This document shows positions 50,445 through 59,137 of a DNA stretch of 63,468 nt, one piece after another. The notes under the pieces are model-generated. The model worked only from the letters and a program-made list of their open reading frames with translations, searched no databases and was not told where the DNA came from. This DNA is from Streptomyces sp. NBC_01717 (lineage in GTDB: Bacteria > Actinomycetota > Actinomycetes > Streptomycetales > Streptomycetaceae): positions 1 to 63,468 of the forward strand of contig NZ_CP109180.1 of NCBI RefSeq assembly GCF_036248255.1, written 5' to 3'. Within the stretch, counting starts at the first letter, position 1. Each line of letters opens with the position of its first letter. A program made the translations under genes and the position numbers.

Positions 50445-51182
50445 ATGATGTCGGATTCCCAAGAGCCCTCGTCTCCGTATTCCGCTCGGTGGTGGCAGGC
50501 CAGCGCACTCTTCCTCGCCGTGGTCCTCGTGACCGGCGCGGTCGTGGTGTTCACCTCCGACGACGAGTCCCAGGCCCCGGCCGCGGCGGGCCCGACCGCC
50601 TCGGCCAGCGGGTCCGTGTCTGCGTCGCCGACGGGGAACGGTGACTGCCCCAAGCTCGCGACATCGACGGACATTCCACGGACGGCGCCGACCGCGGACT
50701 GGGCTCTCGTCAGCACCGTGGCAGTGCCGACATCCAAGGACGCGGGACCTGCGGTCGTCGACGGCGACGTCGCCCGCTGCTTCGCCCACTCGCCGACGGG
50801 GGCCCTGTTCGCCGGCGCCCAGATCGGCACCCGGTACGCGTTCACGAAGGACTGGGAGAAGGTGGTCGAGAAGCAGACGTACGGCGACGGCAAACAGGTC
50901 CTGCTGGACAAGCGGCGGGCGTATGAGGCGACGGCGGAACCGGTCGCCCCGGTGCCCGGTGAGCTGGGCCAGTTCGCCGGATTCCAGTTCGTCACGTACA
51001 CCCCGCAGACCGCGGTCCTGCAGATGGTGTCCCGGTTTGAGGCGGGCACCATGCAGGTGTCCACCGTGACCCTGAAGTGGGATACCGGCCGCGGTGATTG
51101 GCTGTACGAAATCCCGTCCGTCACTCCTCCGCAGAAGACCGTTGACACCCTCGACGGCTATGTCGTGTGGGGCGGTCTGTAA
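50445..51182 (+). CDS. VirB8/TcpC-like membrane-anchored protein
   Basis: A 245-residue protein with one N-terminal membrane segment (ASALFLAVVLVTGAVVVF) and an outer domain. A Ser/Ala-rich linker is followed by strand-helix sequence with a FAGAQIGTRYAFT helix and LQMVSRFEAGTMQVSTVTLK strand pair, as in NTF2-like VirB8 proteins. Two Cys (residues around 65 and 108) could pair. GGAG upstream. Its stop shares bases with the next start (TAATG). Confidence 0.75.
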   Translation: MMSDSQEPSSPYSARWWQASALFLAVVLVTGAVVVFTSDDESQAPAAAGPTASASGSVSASPTGNGDCPKLATSTDIPRTAPTADWALVSTVAVPTSKDAGPAVVDGDVARCFAHSPTGALFAGAQIGTRYAFTKDWEKVVEKQTYGDGKQVLLDKRRAYEATAEPVAPVPGELGQFAGFQFVTYTPQTAVLQMVSRFEAGTMQVSTVTLKWDTGRGDWLYEIPSVTPPQKTVDTLDGYVVWGGL

Positions 51183-52471
51183 TGGGGTGGTGCTCGTTCT
51201 GGGACGAGAACCTCGACGACTTGCCGGGGTTCGGAACCCCTATCGGCTGCCAGGCCAAAGATGCCGCGAAAGACGCGGCCAAAGACGCGGTGGCGTCGGC
51301 CTGGGAGGAGATCGTGCACAGCTTCCAGGAGGGCGCGGTCTGGATGGTCAAAGAGCTGGCCCTGGGCTGGCTCAAGGCCGACAGTCCGACGTTAAGTCAG
51401 AGCAGCGGAACCGTCGCGTTCTTGTTCGGGTCCACCCTCGCCATCACTCAGTGGCTGGCCGTGCTGTCCCTGCTGATAGCGGCGGGACGGATGGCGTGGA
51501 CCCGGCGCGGGGATGCCGGGAAAGAGGCCATCGCGGGGATTCTGCGGCTGGTGGTGGCCACGTCGGCAGCGGTGGCCATCGTCAACTTGTTGACCAAGGC
51601 AGGCGACGAGTTCTCTGTGTGGATCATCGACAGGTCCCTGGGCTGTAAGGCCAGCGATGCCAGCAAGGCCTGCATCAAGGCGTTCTCGGACAAGTTGCTC
51701 GACATGACCGCGCTGCACTCGGTCGACCAGCTCGCGGTCTCACTGCTGCTCGCGATCCTGCTCATGGTGTCCGGGCTGATCCAACTGTTCTCGGTGATCT
51801 TCAGGCAGTCGATGCTGTTCGTGCTCGTGGGCACCCTGCCGCTGGCGGCGGCAGCGTCCAGCACGGAGCAGGGCAGAGCGTGGTGGCAGAAGAGCATGGG
51901 CTGGATGTTGGCTTTCGTCGTGTACAAGCCGGCCGCAGCGATCATCTACGCGGCGGCGTTCTCGCAGTTCTCCACGGCGGGCGACGACAAACAGCTGCTC
52001 TCCCAGCTCTACGGGGTGGCGCTGCTGATCCTGGCCGCTTTCTCGCTGCCCGCGTTGATGCGTTTCGTGGCACCGATCACGGAACAGGGCGGGATCGGCG
52101 GCGGTGGTGGCGGTGGCGGCGGTATGGCGTCGCGGATCGCCACAGGGGCCATCGCGCTCAAGACCGGTGGCGTCATCAAGGGCGGCGCGGCCGGATCGGC
52201 AGCAGGCGGCAAGGGCAGTAGCGGGCCCTCCGGTGGCACAACGGCAGGCGGCGGGGGCAAGCCCTCCGGAGGCGGGAAGCCCTCCGGCGGTGGCTCGTCC
52301 GGTCCGTCCGGCGGCGGCTCCGCGGGCACGGGCGGTTCCTCCGGCCCGTCCTCCTCCGGCGGCCCGTCCGGTCCGTCCTCTGCCGGATCGGCCGTACGGG
52401 TACCGCCTCCCGCGTCGGGCAGCAGCACAACCACCCCTAGGAATGAGTCCCCCCGTGGCAGCAGTAAGTGA
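51182..52471 (+). CDS. VirB6/TrbL-like polytopic channel protein
   Basis: A 429-residue protein with at least five hydrophobic segments between residues 80 and 300 (AITQWLAVLSLLIAAGRMAW, LVVATSAAVAIVNLLT, LLLAILLMVSGLIQLFSVIF, MLFVLVGTLPLAAAAS and MLAFVVYKPAAAIIYAAAF). A conserved EQGRAWW loop sits between the fourth and fifth. The C-terminal 120 residues are an extreme Gly/Ser/Pro low-complexity tail. It would form the inner-membrane core. The end overlaps the next gene by 29 bases. Confidence 0.85.
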   Translation: MGWCSFWDENLDDLPGFGTPIGCQAKDAAKDAAKDAVASAWEEIVHSFQEGAVWMVKELALGWLKADSPTLSQSSGTVAFLFGSTLAITQWLAVLSLLIAAGRMAWTRRGDAGKEAIAGILRLVVATSAAVAIVNLLTKAGDEFSVWIIDRSLGCKASDASKACIKAFSDKLLDMTALHSVDQLAVSLLLAILLMVSGLIQLFSVIFRQSMLFVLVGTLPLAAAASSTEQGRAWWQKSMGWMLAFVVYKPAAAIIYAAAFSQFSTAGDDKQLLSQLYGVALLILAAFSLPALMRFVAPITEQGGIGGGGGGGGGMASRIATGAIALKTGGVIKGGAAGSAAGGKGSSGPSGGTTAGGGGKPSGGGKPSGGGSSGPSGGGSAGTGGSSGPSSSGGPSGPSSAGSAVRVPPPASGSSTTTPRNESPRGSSK

Positions 52472-53966
52472 CAACCGCGGCCCGGCGCCGCACCGTACGT
52501 ACGGCAACTGGCGGCGGCCGGCGACCGCTGGCCTCGGTCAGCTCGGGCTCGCCCCGACGGTTCTGCTGCTTCTGGGCCTGATCGTCGTCGTCCTGAGCAT
52601 GCTCGTCTCGGTCCTCCTCGCCCTGGGCCTGGCCGTGATCCTGACGCTGATGCTCGCGCCGCTGGCAGTACGCGACCGGTACAACCGCACCTTGTTGGTC
52701 CGGATGACGACGCGACTCGCCTGGAGCCGGAGCGTCAGCAGCGGTTCGAACCTCTACCGGTCGGGGCCGCTGGGGCGGACCGGTCACGGCACCTGCACGC
52801 TGCCGGGGCTGGCCGCGTCCTCGACCCTGACCGAGGCGCAGGACAGCTACGGGCGTCCGTTCGCCCTGCTGAGCTACCCGTCTTCGGGCCACCATGTCGT
52901 TGTCCTGAGCTGCGACGCCGACGGGGCCTCGCTCGTCGATCAGGACCAGATCGACGTGTGGGTCGCGTACTGGGGTCAGTGGCTGTCCGGCCTGAGCACT
53001 GAGCCCGGTCTGGTCGGCGCGAGCGTGACGGTGGAGACCGCCCCGGACAGCGGGCTGCGCCTGCAGCACGAGGTGCAGAGCAACCTTTCCGCCGATGCGC
53101 CGGAGCTCGCGCGCACGATGCTGCAGGAGGTGCTGGCGGAGTACCCGGCCAGCTCCGCGCAGATCTCCACCCGGATCGCCCTGACGTACTCGGGGGCTCC
53201 CCGCCCCGGGCATCCGCGGCGTACGACTGACGACATGGCCGTCGACCTCGGTAACAGGTTGCCCGGCCTGACGTCGGGGCTGTCGATGACGGGCGCCGGC
53301 GCCGCCCGGCCACTGACGGCGGTGGAACTCGCGGAAGCCGTCCGTATCGCGTACGACCCGGCGGTCTCCCCGCTCATCGAGGAGGCGCGAACGATGGGCG
53401 GCTCCGGGCTGGGCTGGCAGGACGCGGGCCCGCAGGGGGCAGAGGAAAGCTGGGACCACTACCGGCACGACAGTGCATGGTCGGCCACCTGGTCCATGAG
53501 CGATGCCCCGCGCGGAGAGGTGCTGTCCTCGGTCCTGAACGGCCTTCTTCTCCCGCACACCGACATCGCCCGCAAAAGGGTCACTCTCCTGTACCGGCCG
53601 CACGATCCGGCCTCCGCCGCACGGATCGTCGAGCGCGACAAGCGCGACGCGATGTTCAAGGCCAAGCAGTCCGCGACCGGGCGGGCCCGCGACGATGCGG
53701 CCCTGCAGGCTGCAGAGCAGTCGGCCCAGGAAGAGGCGTCCGGCGCGGGCGTCGTGCGGTTCGGTCTGCTGGTCACCGCCACCGTCAACACGCGTGACGA
53801 GCTGCCGCGGGCACGGGCGGCCGTCGACAACCTCGCGGCCCCGGCCCGGGTCATGCTCCGCCCCGTCTGGGGATCGCAGGCATCCGCGTTCGCCGCCGGT
53901 CTACCCATCGGCCTGGTGCTGCCCCTGCACCTGGCGGTGCCCGCCACCATCCGCGACAACATGTGA
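52443..53966 (+). CDS. SCO6880-like protein: VirB3 segment plus N-terminal half of VirB4
   Basis: A 507-residue protein. Residues 35-85 have two hydrophobic segments (LLLLGLIVVVLSMLVSVLLA) as in VirB3/PrgI. The remainder matches the SCO6880 family (GTCTLPGLAASSTLTEAQDS, then SYPSSGHHVVVLSCDADGAS and MVGHL-type TrwSM segments), equivalent to the N-terminal domain of VirB4. No Walker A is present. The ATPase half is the next gene. The ATG at 52443 has AGGA upstream. A GTG at 52455 is also possible. Confidence 0.85.
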   Translation: MSPPVAAVSDNRGPAPHRTYGNWRRPATAGLGQLGLAPTVLLLLGLIVVVLSMLVSVLLALGLAVILTLMLAPLAVRDRYNRTLLVRMTTRLAWSRSVSSGSNLYRSGPLGRTGHGTCTLPGLAASSTLTEAQDSYGRPFALLSYPSSGHHVVVLSCDADGASLVDQDQIDVWVAYWGQWLSGLSTEPGLVGASVTVETAPDSGLRLQHEVQSNLSADAPELARTMLQEVLAEYPASSAQISTRIALTYSGAPRPGHPRRTTDDMAVDLGNRLPGLTSGLSMTGAGAARPLTAVELAEAVRIAYDPAVSPLIEEARTMGGSGLGWQDAGPQGAEESWDHYRHDSAWSATWSMSDAPRGEVLSSVLNGLLLPHTDIARKRVTLLYRPHDPASAARIVERDKRDAMFKAKQSATGRARDDAALQAAEQSAQEEASGAGVVRFGLLVTATVNTRDELPRARAAVDNLAAPARVMLRPVWGSQASAFAAGLPIGLVLPLHLAVPATIRDNM

Positions 53967-53979
53967 TCTGGAGATCGTC

Positions 53980-55440
53980 ATGGCACGCAGCACAACACCG
54001 CGGCGGCGCCCCGGCCCCCGGGGCTGGCCCGGCCCCGGGGGCGGCGCTCAGCCGTACCTCGACCCGGCCCCGGAATGGCGCGGCACCACCGTGCAGGTGT
54101 GCGGGCTGTGGCCGTACGGAGCGGGAAGCGGCACCCCGACCAAGGGCGTGCCGCTCGGGCGTGACCTGCACTCCGGGGCCACCGTCTGCTGCGACCCCAT
54201 CTCGTGGTTCCAGCGGGCCGGGCTCATCTCCAACCCGAGCCTGTTCGTGCTCGGTCAGCCCGGCCTCGGCAAGTCGTCGCTGATCCGCCGCATGTCGCTG
54301 GGGCTGGCCGGCTACGGCGTCCACCCGCTGATTTTCGGGGACCTGAAACCGGACTACGTCGACCTGATCCGCGCATTGGGAGGACAGGTCATCACCCTGG
54401 GCCGGGGGCGCGGATACCTGAACATCCTGGACCCCGGCGAGACTCGCTCGGCGGCCGCCCGGCTGACCGGCGACGCGCGGCGGGCCCTGCTCGCCGACGC
54501 GCACGGCCGGCGCCTCAACGCCGTGTCCGCGCTGATCACCATCCTGCGCCGTGAGCCGCCCACCGACCGCGAGGAAACGGTGCTGGCGGCCGCGCTCGAC
54601 GTCCTCGACGACCGCCACCAAGGGGTACCCGTCCTCGGCGACCTCCTGCAGGTCATCAAAGACGCTCCCCAAACCGTGCGGGACGCGGCCCTCGACCGCG
54701 GGGACCTGACCCGCTACCACGAGATCACGGAGCGTCTGGAGTCTTCCCTGGCCGGGCTCCTGGGGCGCGGCCGGCTCGGCGACACGTTCGCGCATCCGAC
54801 GTCCGAGCCGATGCGGCTGGACCGACCGGTGTGTTTCGACGTCTCCTCGATCGACGACTCAGAAGTGATGCTGCAGGCGGCAGCCCTGCTCTCCTGCTGG
54901 AGCTATGGGTTCGGCGCGGTCACTGCAGCGCATGCCCTGTCCGATGCCGGGCTGGAGCCGGAGCGCAGGTATTTCCTCGTCCTGGATGAACTGTGGCGTG
55001 TCCTGCGCGCGTCCAGCGGCCTGGTCGAGCGGGTCGACGTCCTCACCCGCGTCAACCGCACCCGTGGTGTCGGCATGGCCATGGTCACGCACAGCATGCG
55101 CGACCTCCTCGCCCTGCCGCGCGAGGAAGACCGGCAGAAAGCGGCGGGTTTCGTCGAGCGCGCGGGGATGGTGATCTGTGCGGGCCTTCCCCGGGACGAA
55201 ATGCCTCGGCTTCAGCAGGTCGTGAACGTCTCGAAGATCGAGCAGCAGCGGCTGACAGAGTGGTCCACCCCGCCCGGCTGGGACACCACCGACTCCACCG
55301 TGGACCCGCCCGGACGCGGAAACTTCCTGATCAAGGTCGGGTCCCGGCCGGGCATCACGATGCACGTCGACCTCACACAGGCAGAGCTGGCGGTCAACGA
55401 CACCAACAAGCGCTGGCGGAATCGCCAGAGTCCTGCCTGA
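53980..55440 (+). CDS. VirB4-like ATPase (C-terminal half)
   Basis: A 486-residue ATPase. Walker A is GQPGLGKSSL, followed by HPLIFGDLKPDYVDLIRALG. Walker B is YFLVLDELWRVL, and the RTRGVGMAMVTHSMRDLLAL segment with the Gln-equivalent follows. There is no membrane domain. It would power channel assembly and export together with the coupling protein at 21.3 kb. It starts 14 bases past the SCO6880-like gene. A perfect 32-bp palindrome ends the operon. Confidence 0.9.
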   Translation: MARSTTPRRRPGPRGWPGPGGGAQPYLDPAPEWRGTTVQVCGLWPYGAGSGTPTKGVPLGRDLHSGATVCCDPISWFQRAGLISNPSLFVLGQPGLGKSSLIRRMSLGLAGYGVHPLIFGDLKPDYVDLIRALGGQVITLGRGRGYLNILDPGETRSAAARLTGDARRALLADAHGRRLNAVSALITILRREPPTDREETVLAAALDVLDDRHQGVPVLGDLLQVIKDAPQTVRDAALDRGDLTRYHEITERLESSLAGLLGRGRLGDTFAHPTSEPMRLDRPVCFDVSSIDDSEVMLQAAALLSCWSYGFGAVTAAHALSDAGLEPERRYFLVLDELWRVLRASSGLVERVDVLTRVNRTRGVGMAMVTHSMRDLLALPREEDRQKAAGFVERAGMVICAGLPRDEMPRLQQVVNVSKIEQQRLTEWSTPPGWDTTDSTVDPPGRGNFLIKVGSRPGITMHVDLTQAELAVNDTNKRWRNRQSPA

Positions 55441-55476
55441 GTGGGGTGGTTGCCCCGCATGTCCCTGATCTCGCCG

Positions 55477-55508
55477 CATCGGCAGTCGCCAATTGGCGAC
55501 TGCCGATG
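55477..55508. terminator. 32-bp perfect palindrome containing the parS-like core
   Basis: Bases 55477-55492 pair fully with 55493-55508. Its central 16 bases (55485-55500) are GTCGCCAATTGGCGAC, identical to the site upstream of parA. It lies 37 bases after the T4SS operon stop, so terminator and partition-site readings both apply. Confidence 0.6.
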
Positions 55509-55586
55509 ACACTGCCCGGACGGCTGACCGTCCGGGGCACTGCTGCGTCCAGGCGGCGTGAGCGGCCAAGATCAATATCGCCCGTC

Positions 55587-56165
55587 CTACCTGAACCACT
55601 TTCTGCCCGTGTCAGGTGCCGTCTGGAGCACCGCGCGCGAGGCATCCAGGAAACGGGCCCGCGCCTCGATCATGGCGACCTTAAGTCTCGGATGCTCCTG
55701 CCAGACGGAATCGGTTGATCCTTGCTCTGCCAGCCGGGGAAGGCCCATCAGTAGACCCCTCATGCCGGCGAGCGCACTGGCCATGTTCCCGACCCTCTGC
55801 TGCACCTCATCGGGACCGAGCAGGTAAATCGCTTCCAAGGGGCCGGTGACCAACTGCTCGAACTCATGGGTCTGTCGGGCCCAGTCCAGCCCCAAACTTT
55901 CCCACCCGTCTCCGCTGTACTGCTCAACGGCCTGTGCGGTCCGCCATTCCTCCTCCCAGCTGTCCACCAGGCCGTCGAAGTTCTTTGCGGCTTGATCCCA
56001 GGCGGCGAGGAACTTCGAGTAGGCCTCCTGCCGCTGTCCTCGAAGCCACTGTCCGTGCTCTACCTGTGCTTGGTCACGGACTTGCCGCCGGCCTACGAGC
56101 AGGCCGACGAAAGCGCCAATGACCGCGATGGCCGCGGCAGCGACCGTGCCCCATCCGTCAGTCAT
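55587..56165 (-). CDS. Membrane-anchored helical protein
   Basis: A 192-residue protein. One N-terminal hydrophobic helix (TVAAAAIAVIGAFVGLLVG) is followed by a long helical cytoplasmic domain (QRQEAYSKFLAAWDQAAKNF and continuing). It has the look of the streptomycete proteins with a short anchor and a charged bundle that occur by the dozen in accessory DNA. No motif. Preceded by a terminator. Confidence 0.65.
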   Translation of the reverse strand: MTDGWGTVAAAAIAVIGAFVGLLVGRRQVRDQAQVEHGQWLRGQRQEAYSKFLAAWDQAAKNFDGLVDSWEEEWRTAQAVEQYSGDGWESLGLDWARQTHEFEQLVTGPLEAIYLLGPDEVQQRVGNMASALAGMRGLLMGLPRLAEQGSTDSVWQEHPRLKVAMIEARARFLDASRAVLQTAPDTGRKWFR

Positions 56166-56197
56166 GTTTGAACCGTCCTGCGCGGGTGCGCACGAAA

Positions 56198-56226
56198 GCC
56201 CCCGGAGAAGAACTTTCTCCGGGGGC
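56198..56226. terminator. Hairpin terminator
   Basis: GCCCCCGGAGAA at 56198-56209 pairs with TTCTCCGGGGGC at 56215-56226 over a five-base loop, just past the stop of the small membrane protein gene at 56235. Confidence 0.75.
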
Positions 56227-56234
56227 GGGTCTCG

Positions 56235-56462
56235 TCAGCGCTTACTGATGATGTTGATCGTGACGGAGGTGGCTCCTCCGATGAGGCCTGCTGCCCCAAT
56301 GGCCGCCACGGCAGGGATGGCCTCCGTGTGGCCGGTGAGAGCGAGCACCAGGGCGCCGCCCGCCGACAGCATCGTCGTAAGCGCCCCGACGGCCTGGACT
56401 GCCTTCGACAGGTTGCTCTGCTGGGGTCCTGCTGTACCGTCGTTATTGGTCGCGGTGGTCAT
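56235..56462 (-). CDS. Small membrane protein with structured leader (copy 1)
   Basis: A 75-residue protein with an ATG start. After TATNNDGTAGPQQSN come two hydrophobic segments (GALTTMLSAGGALVLAL and AVAAIGAAGLIGGATSVTIN). The N-terminal TNxDGTA matches the 61395-61673 product, and both genes share a conserved leader. It ends IISKR. Confidence 0.65.
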   Translation of the reverse strand: MTTATNNDGTAGPQQSNLSKAVQAVGALTTMLSAGGALVLALTGHTEAIPAVAAIGAAGLIGGATSVTINIISKR

Positions 56463-56616
56463 TCACACTCCGTGAATTCAGTGTTCGGCTAGGACACGGG
56501 ACCCGCCACGACCGCCGGGGAGTCCTCTCTTCGCTGCACCTGGCCCGCAAAGCATCGGTGCAGCAGAGGACTCCCCAAAGTCGTACTGGGGTCCGCTCAT
56601 TGAGAGTACGCAGAAC
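56463..56616 (-). promoter_or_regulatory. Structured leader, copy 1
   Basis: A two-part hairpin at 56517-56576 (outer stem GGGGAGTCCTCT, inner stem GCTGCACC) is followed by a conserved stretch and the start codon. A 14-base box AGAGTACGCAGAAC at 56603-56616 is also shared with copy 2. Copy 2 is at 61674-61825. Identity is high in the stems and boxes and lower in the loops, with one T-A to C-G exchange in the outer stem. Further up, to 56976, I see no gene. Confidence 0.65.
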
Positions 56617-56976
56617 TCGTGGGCCCGCCCCAACCGGACCGTCCCGCGCGCTCTGGCACTGGCTCACATCCTCGCTGTGCCTGTGCCAGGAAAGCGAAGA
56701 TGAGCAAAAGGTAATTTTCGGACGAAATCCGATTCGCCGCCTAAGCCCTGACCTGGGAAGACGTTCGTCCGGAACGTAAGAACGCGAGACAAATCTAAAG
56801 AGACGTACGTCACATCAGCGCTCCGTGCGGGTTGCTGATGACAGAGGCCCAAACGCCATCTACAGCACGGCGTGCAGGGCGTTCTCAGCGATCCCGTCGG
56901 GGTCTCTTGCAACTCGACGGCCTGGTCGTCGAGCCGCGGCAGCCGCTGGGCATGGGGTACATGGCCTCGGATGTAC

Positions 56977-57216
56977 TCAGGCCGTTGGGTCGGAGATGTC
57001 CGGTGACGTCTCGGCCTCCCCGTGCGCGGTCCATGTCCTGAGCACGTGCCGATCGCCGTCGGTCTCCTCGATGATGCGGATCACCACGCTCGGATTGCTG
57101 CCGTAGAGGCCGACCCATCCCCGGTAGGTGCGCAGCGCAGACGCGTAGTCGGGCCACGCGCCGGTGACGGCCGGGCCGTCCGCCTCGAACTGGAGCGTGG
57201 CAAGGTGCGTGGTCAC
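56977..57216 (-). CDS. Small hypothetical protein
   Basis: A 79-residue protein. The GTG at 57216 has GGAGG six bases upstream. It reads as a short beta-alpha domain (TTHLATLQFEADGPAVTGAW, then ASALRTYRGWVGLYGSNPSV and VIRIIEETDGDRHVLRTW). Family not recognised. It ends ETSPDISDPTA. It is divergent from the 57302 gene. Confidence 0.6.
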   Translation of the reverse strand: MTTHLATLQFEADGPAVTGAWPDYASALRTYRGWVGLYGSNPSVVIRIIEETDGDRHVLRTWTAHGEAETSPDISDPTA

Positions 57217-57301
57217 CGGGGGCCTCCGTGAAGTCGTCCAGAGCGCCACCAAGCACGCGGAGCCCACCACCGATCTATCGACGCCATGCAAGGGTGAACC
57301 C

Positions 57302-57949
57302 ATGACGGACGATCAGTCGAGCGACGCGCTGCAAATATCCTCCCGCAGAGCTGCTGAAGCCCTGGCGGACTCGCCAGGAATGCGTCGCATACGTGAGCAA
57401 GTGGCCGCGATGGCAACACGGAGCATTCAGCCGTTCGCGGAAGCCCTCGCGCGCCACTGGTCCCCATCGCTGAACGCTCAACTGGAGGCGATCGCGGCCG
57501 ACGCCCGTCGGTCCGTGGCTGACTCCCTCACCGGATTCAGCTTCGACATCCTTCAGAACTCCGACGCCTTGCGCCAGCTCAACCTAGATGCTCGCGCCGC
57601 TGCCGCCCGCATCCTTGAGGAGTCCTACGCAAGCGCCGAGAGCGGCACGGCCTCCAGCGAAGTGCCTGAGGAGTTGCTGGCCACCATTGAGGAGTCCGCA
57701 CGCTCCTTTGCCGAATCGGAAAGCGGCCTGCTCCCCGACAAGGCTCAGCGGAGCGCATTCATATGGTTCATCGGAATCATGGTGTTCCTGGCCCTCATGC
57801 AGGCTGCGGTATCCAGCGAGGCTGCCAAGGAGATGATTGAGAACAGCGCCAGCATCACGCCGGTAGCCGCTGCCGCGATGCTCGCCGCAGGCCGCTCCTG
57901 GGACCGGGTGAACGGCCGGGCCGAGGACGACGAACAGTCCGATGAGTAG
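57302..57949 (+). CDS. Single-pass membrane protein, hypothetical
   Basis: A 215-residue protein. The ATG at 57302 has AAGGGTG upstream. Residues 1-150 are soluble, helical and charged. One membrane segment (FIWFIGIMVFLALMQAAV) lies near residue 160, with a second weaker one (SITPVAAAAMLAAG) before a short acidic tail ending EDDEQSDE. Unknown family, and no domain recognised. Confidence 0.6.
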   Translation: MTDDQSSDALQISSRRAAEALADSPGMRRIREQVAAMATRSIQPFAEALARHWSPSLNAQLEAIAADARRSVADSLTGFSFDILQNSDALRQLNLDARAAAARILEESYASAESGTASSEVPEELLATIEESARSFAESESGLLPDKAQRSAFIWFIGIMVFLALMQAAVSSEAAKEMIENSASITPVAAAAMLAAGRSWDRVNGRAEDDEQSDE

Positions 57950-57971
57950 TTAGTGCACTGACCGCGTAGGT

Positions 57972-58532
57972 TCACCGGGCTGAGGCGGGCCAGTCGGCAG
58001 ACAGCGTGTAGTGCCAGCCCGGGCGCCAGGTGGGCGGTGCTTGGAGCAGTTCTTCCAGTGGTGTTCCGGTGAGCAGATGTTCCAGTGCCCATCGGTTGGC
58101 CGAGTGGGCGATCACGAGGATTCTGTTGCCGTCCCATCCGGTGGCGAGGTCGTGGAGGAAGGTGCGGGTGGCCGTGGCGACCTGGCGGTAGCTCTGGCCT
58201 CCGGGAAACGGTTCGTCGATGTGCTGTGCTCGTCGGGCGGCGATGAGGGAGAGCGGGCCTCCGTTGAGCTCGCCGTAGTTGCACTCACGTAGTCGGATGT
58301 CCTGATGGATCGGGGGCTGGCCGTCGGGGAACGCGATCCGGGCTGTCTGGACGGCTCGGTGCAGGTCGGAGGCGAACACTGCTGCGAAGCCGTCGCCAGG
58401 TCGGCGCTCCCCCAGCTCCCGGGCCTGGCGGCAGCCCACGTCCGAGAGTCGGCCCGGGAGCCAGCCGGTAGCGATGCCAGCCTCGTTGTCCGTGGTGGTC
58501 GAATGTGTCTCGTAGACGATCTCTACTGCCAT
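57972..58532 (-). CDS. Histidine phosphatase-family protein
   Basis: A 186-residue protein. The ATG at 58532 has GGAG upstream. It aligns with the histidine phosphatase (phosphoglycerate-mutase-like) fold: YETHSTTTDNEAGIATGWLP and RLSDVGCRQARELGERRPGD, FASDLHRAVQTARIAFPDGQ, RECNYGELNGGP and VIAHSANRWALEHL with the second catalytic His. The usual RHG opening reads THS, so the first Arg is absent. This variant may still hydrolyse phosphate or may be non-catalytic. Confidence 0.75.
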   Translation of the reverse strand: MAVEIVYETHSTTTDNEAGIATGWLPGRLSDVGCRQARELGERRPGDGFAAVFASDLHRAVQTARIAFPDGQPPIHQDIRLRECNYGELNGGPLSLIAARRAQHIDEPFPGGQSYRQVATATRTFLHDLATGWDGNRILVIAHSANRWALEHLLTGTPLEELLQAPPTWRPGWHYTLSADWPASAR

Positions 58533-58703
58533 CAGGGCTCCTGGATGTCCTCGACAGGTCAGGCTGCATGGGCGAGCGGGCGGCCTCCCCAACCGCCCTC
58601 GTGATCCCTGAACGTGATCAAAGCTCATCCGTTGTCAGTGGCGGCTGCTTTCATGGTCTGTTGCGCCGCTGCGGCGCATTGCCCGGGGGAGGGGAAGCAC
58701 GTC

Positions 58704-58988
58704 GTGGTGCAGGTAGGGGAGTACGAGCGGGCGGACGGCACGAAGGTACGGGCGCACTCGCGGTGGCACCCGGGGGCCCGGCGGGAGCTGACCATCTTCG
58801 CGGTGATCGCCCTGGCCGTCGTCGGCTTTGGCAGCAACGGCGGCACTGCCGGCGGCGGGGCCGGCGAGCAGTTACCCCGGCCGCAGCAGACCGGGGTGTA
58901 TCCGGTGCACTTCCCCGGTTGGGACAAGCCCGCGCCGCGGCCGACGCCGACGGTGTCGTACCCGATCCGGTGGGACCGCAGCCACTAG
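58704..58988 (+). CDS. Small membrane protein with RADGTxVxxHxR motif
   Basis: A 94-residue protein from the GTG at 58704 (GAGGGGAAG upstream). Residues 4-22 (VGEYERADGTKVRAHSRWHP) carry the same short motif found twice in the neighbour at 59138. A hydrophobic segment (LTIFAVIALAVVGFG) follows and the tail is Pro/Gly-rich. It may be a cell-surface anchored peptide. Two terminators separate it from the convergent gene. Confidence 0.6.
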   Translation: MVQVGEYERADGTKVRAHSRWHPGARRELTIFAVIALAVVGFGSNGGTAGGGAGEQLPRPQQTGVYPVHFPGWDKPAPRPTPTVSYPIRWDRSH

Positions 58989-59032
58989 ACGGCCATCGTC
59001 CGCTACGAACGCGCGGGCTGACCTGCAGAAGA

Positions 59033-59074
59033 CAGCAGGGTCCCGGGCGTCATCGGCCGCCTGGGACCCTGCTG
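59033..59074. terminator. Hairpin terminator
   Basis: CAGCAGGGTCCC at 59033-59044 pairs with GGGACCCTGCTG at 59063-59074 over 18 bases, 45 bases past the gene at 58704-58988. Confidence 0.65.
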
Positions 59075-59090
59075 TGTCCGCTTGTTGCGC

Positions 59091-59120
59091 GAGGGCCCCG
59101 TCAGATCTGACGGGGCCCTC
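59091..59120. terminator. 30-bp perfect palindrome
   Basis: Bases 59091-59105 pair without mismatch with 59106-59120 (outer GAGGGCCCCG, centre AGATCT). It lies 18 bases past the stop of the convergent gene at 59138, so it probably ends that transcript. Confidence 0.7.
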
Positions 59121-59137
59121 GACGTGCGGGGTGAGAC

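Noticed and set aside
53851..54795. Minus-strand frame antisense to the VirB4 ATPase gene
   Set aside because: Overlaps the Walker A region of a clear ATPase and has no domain of its own.
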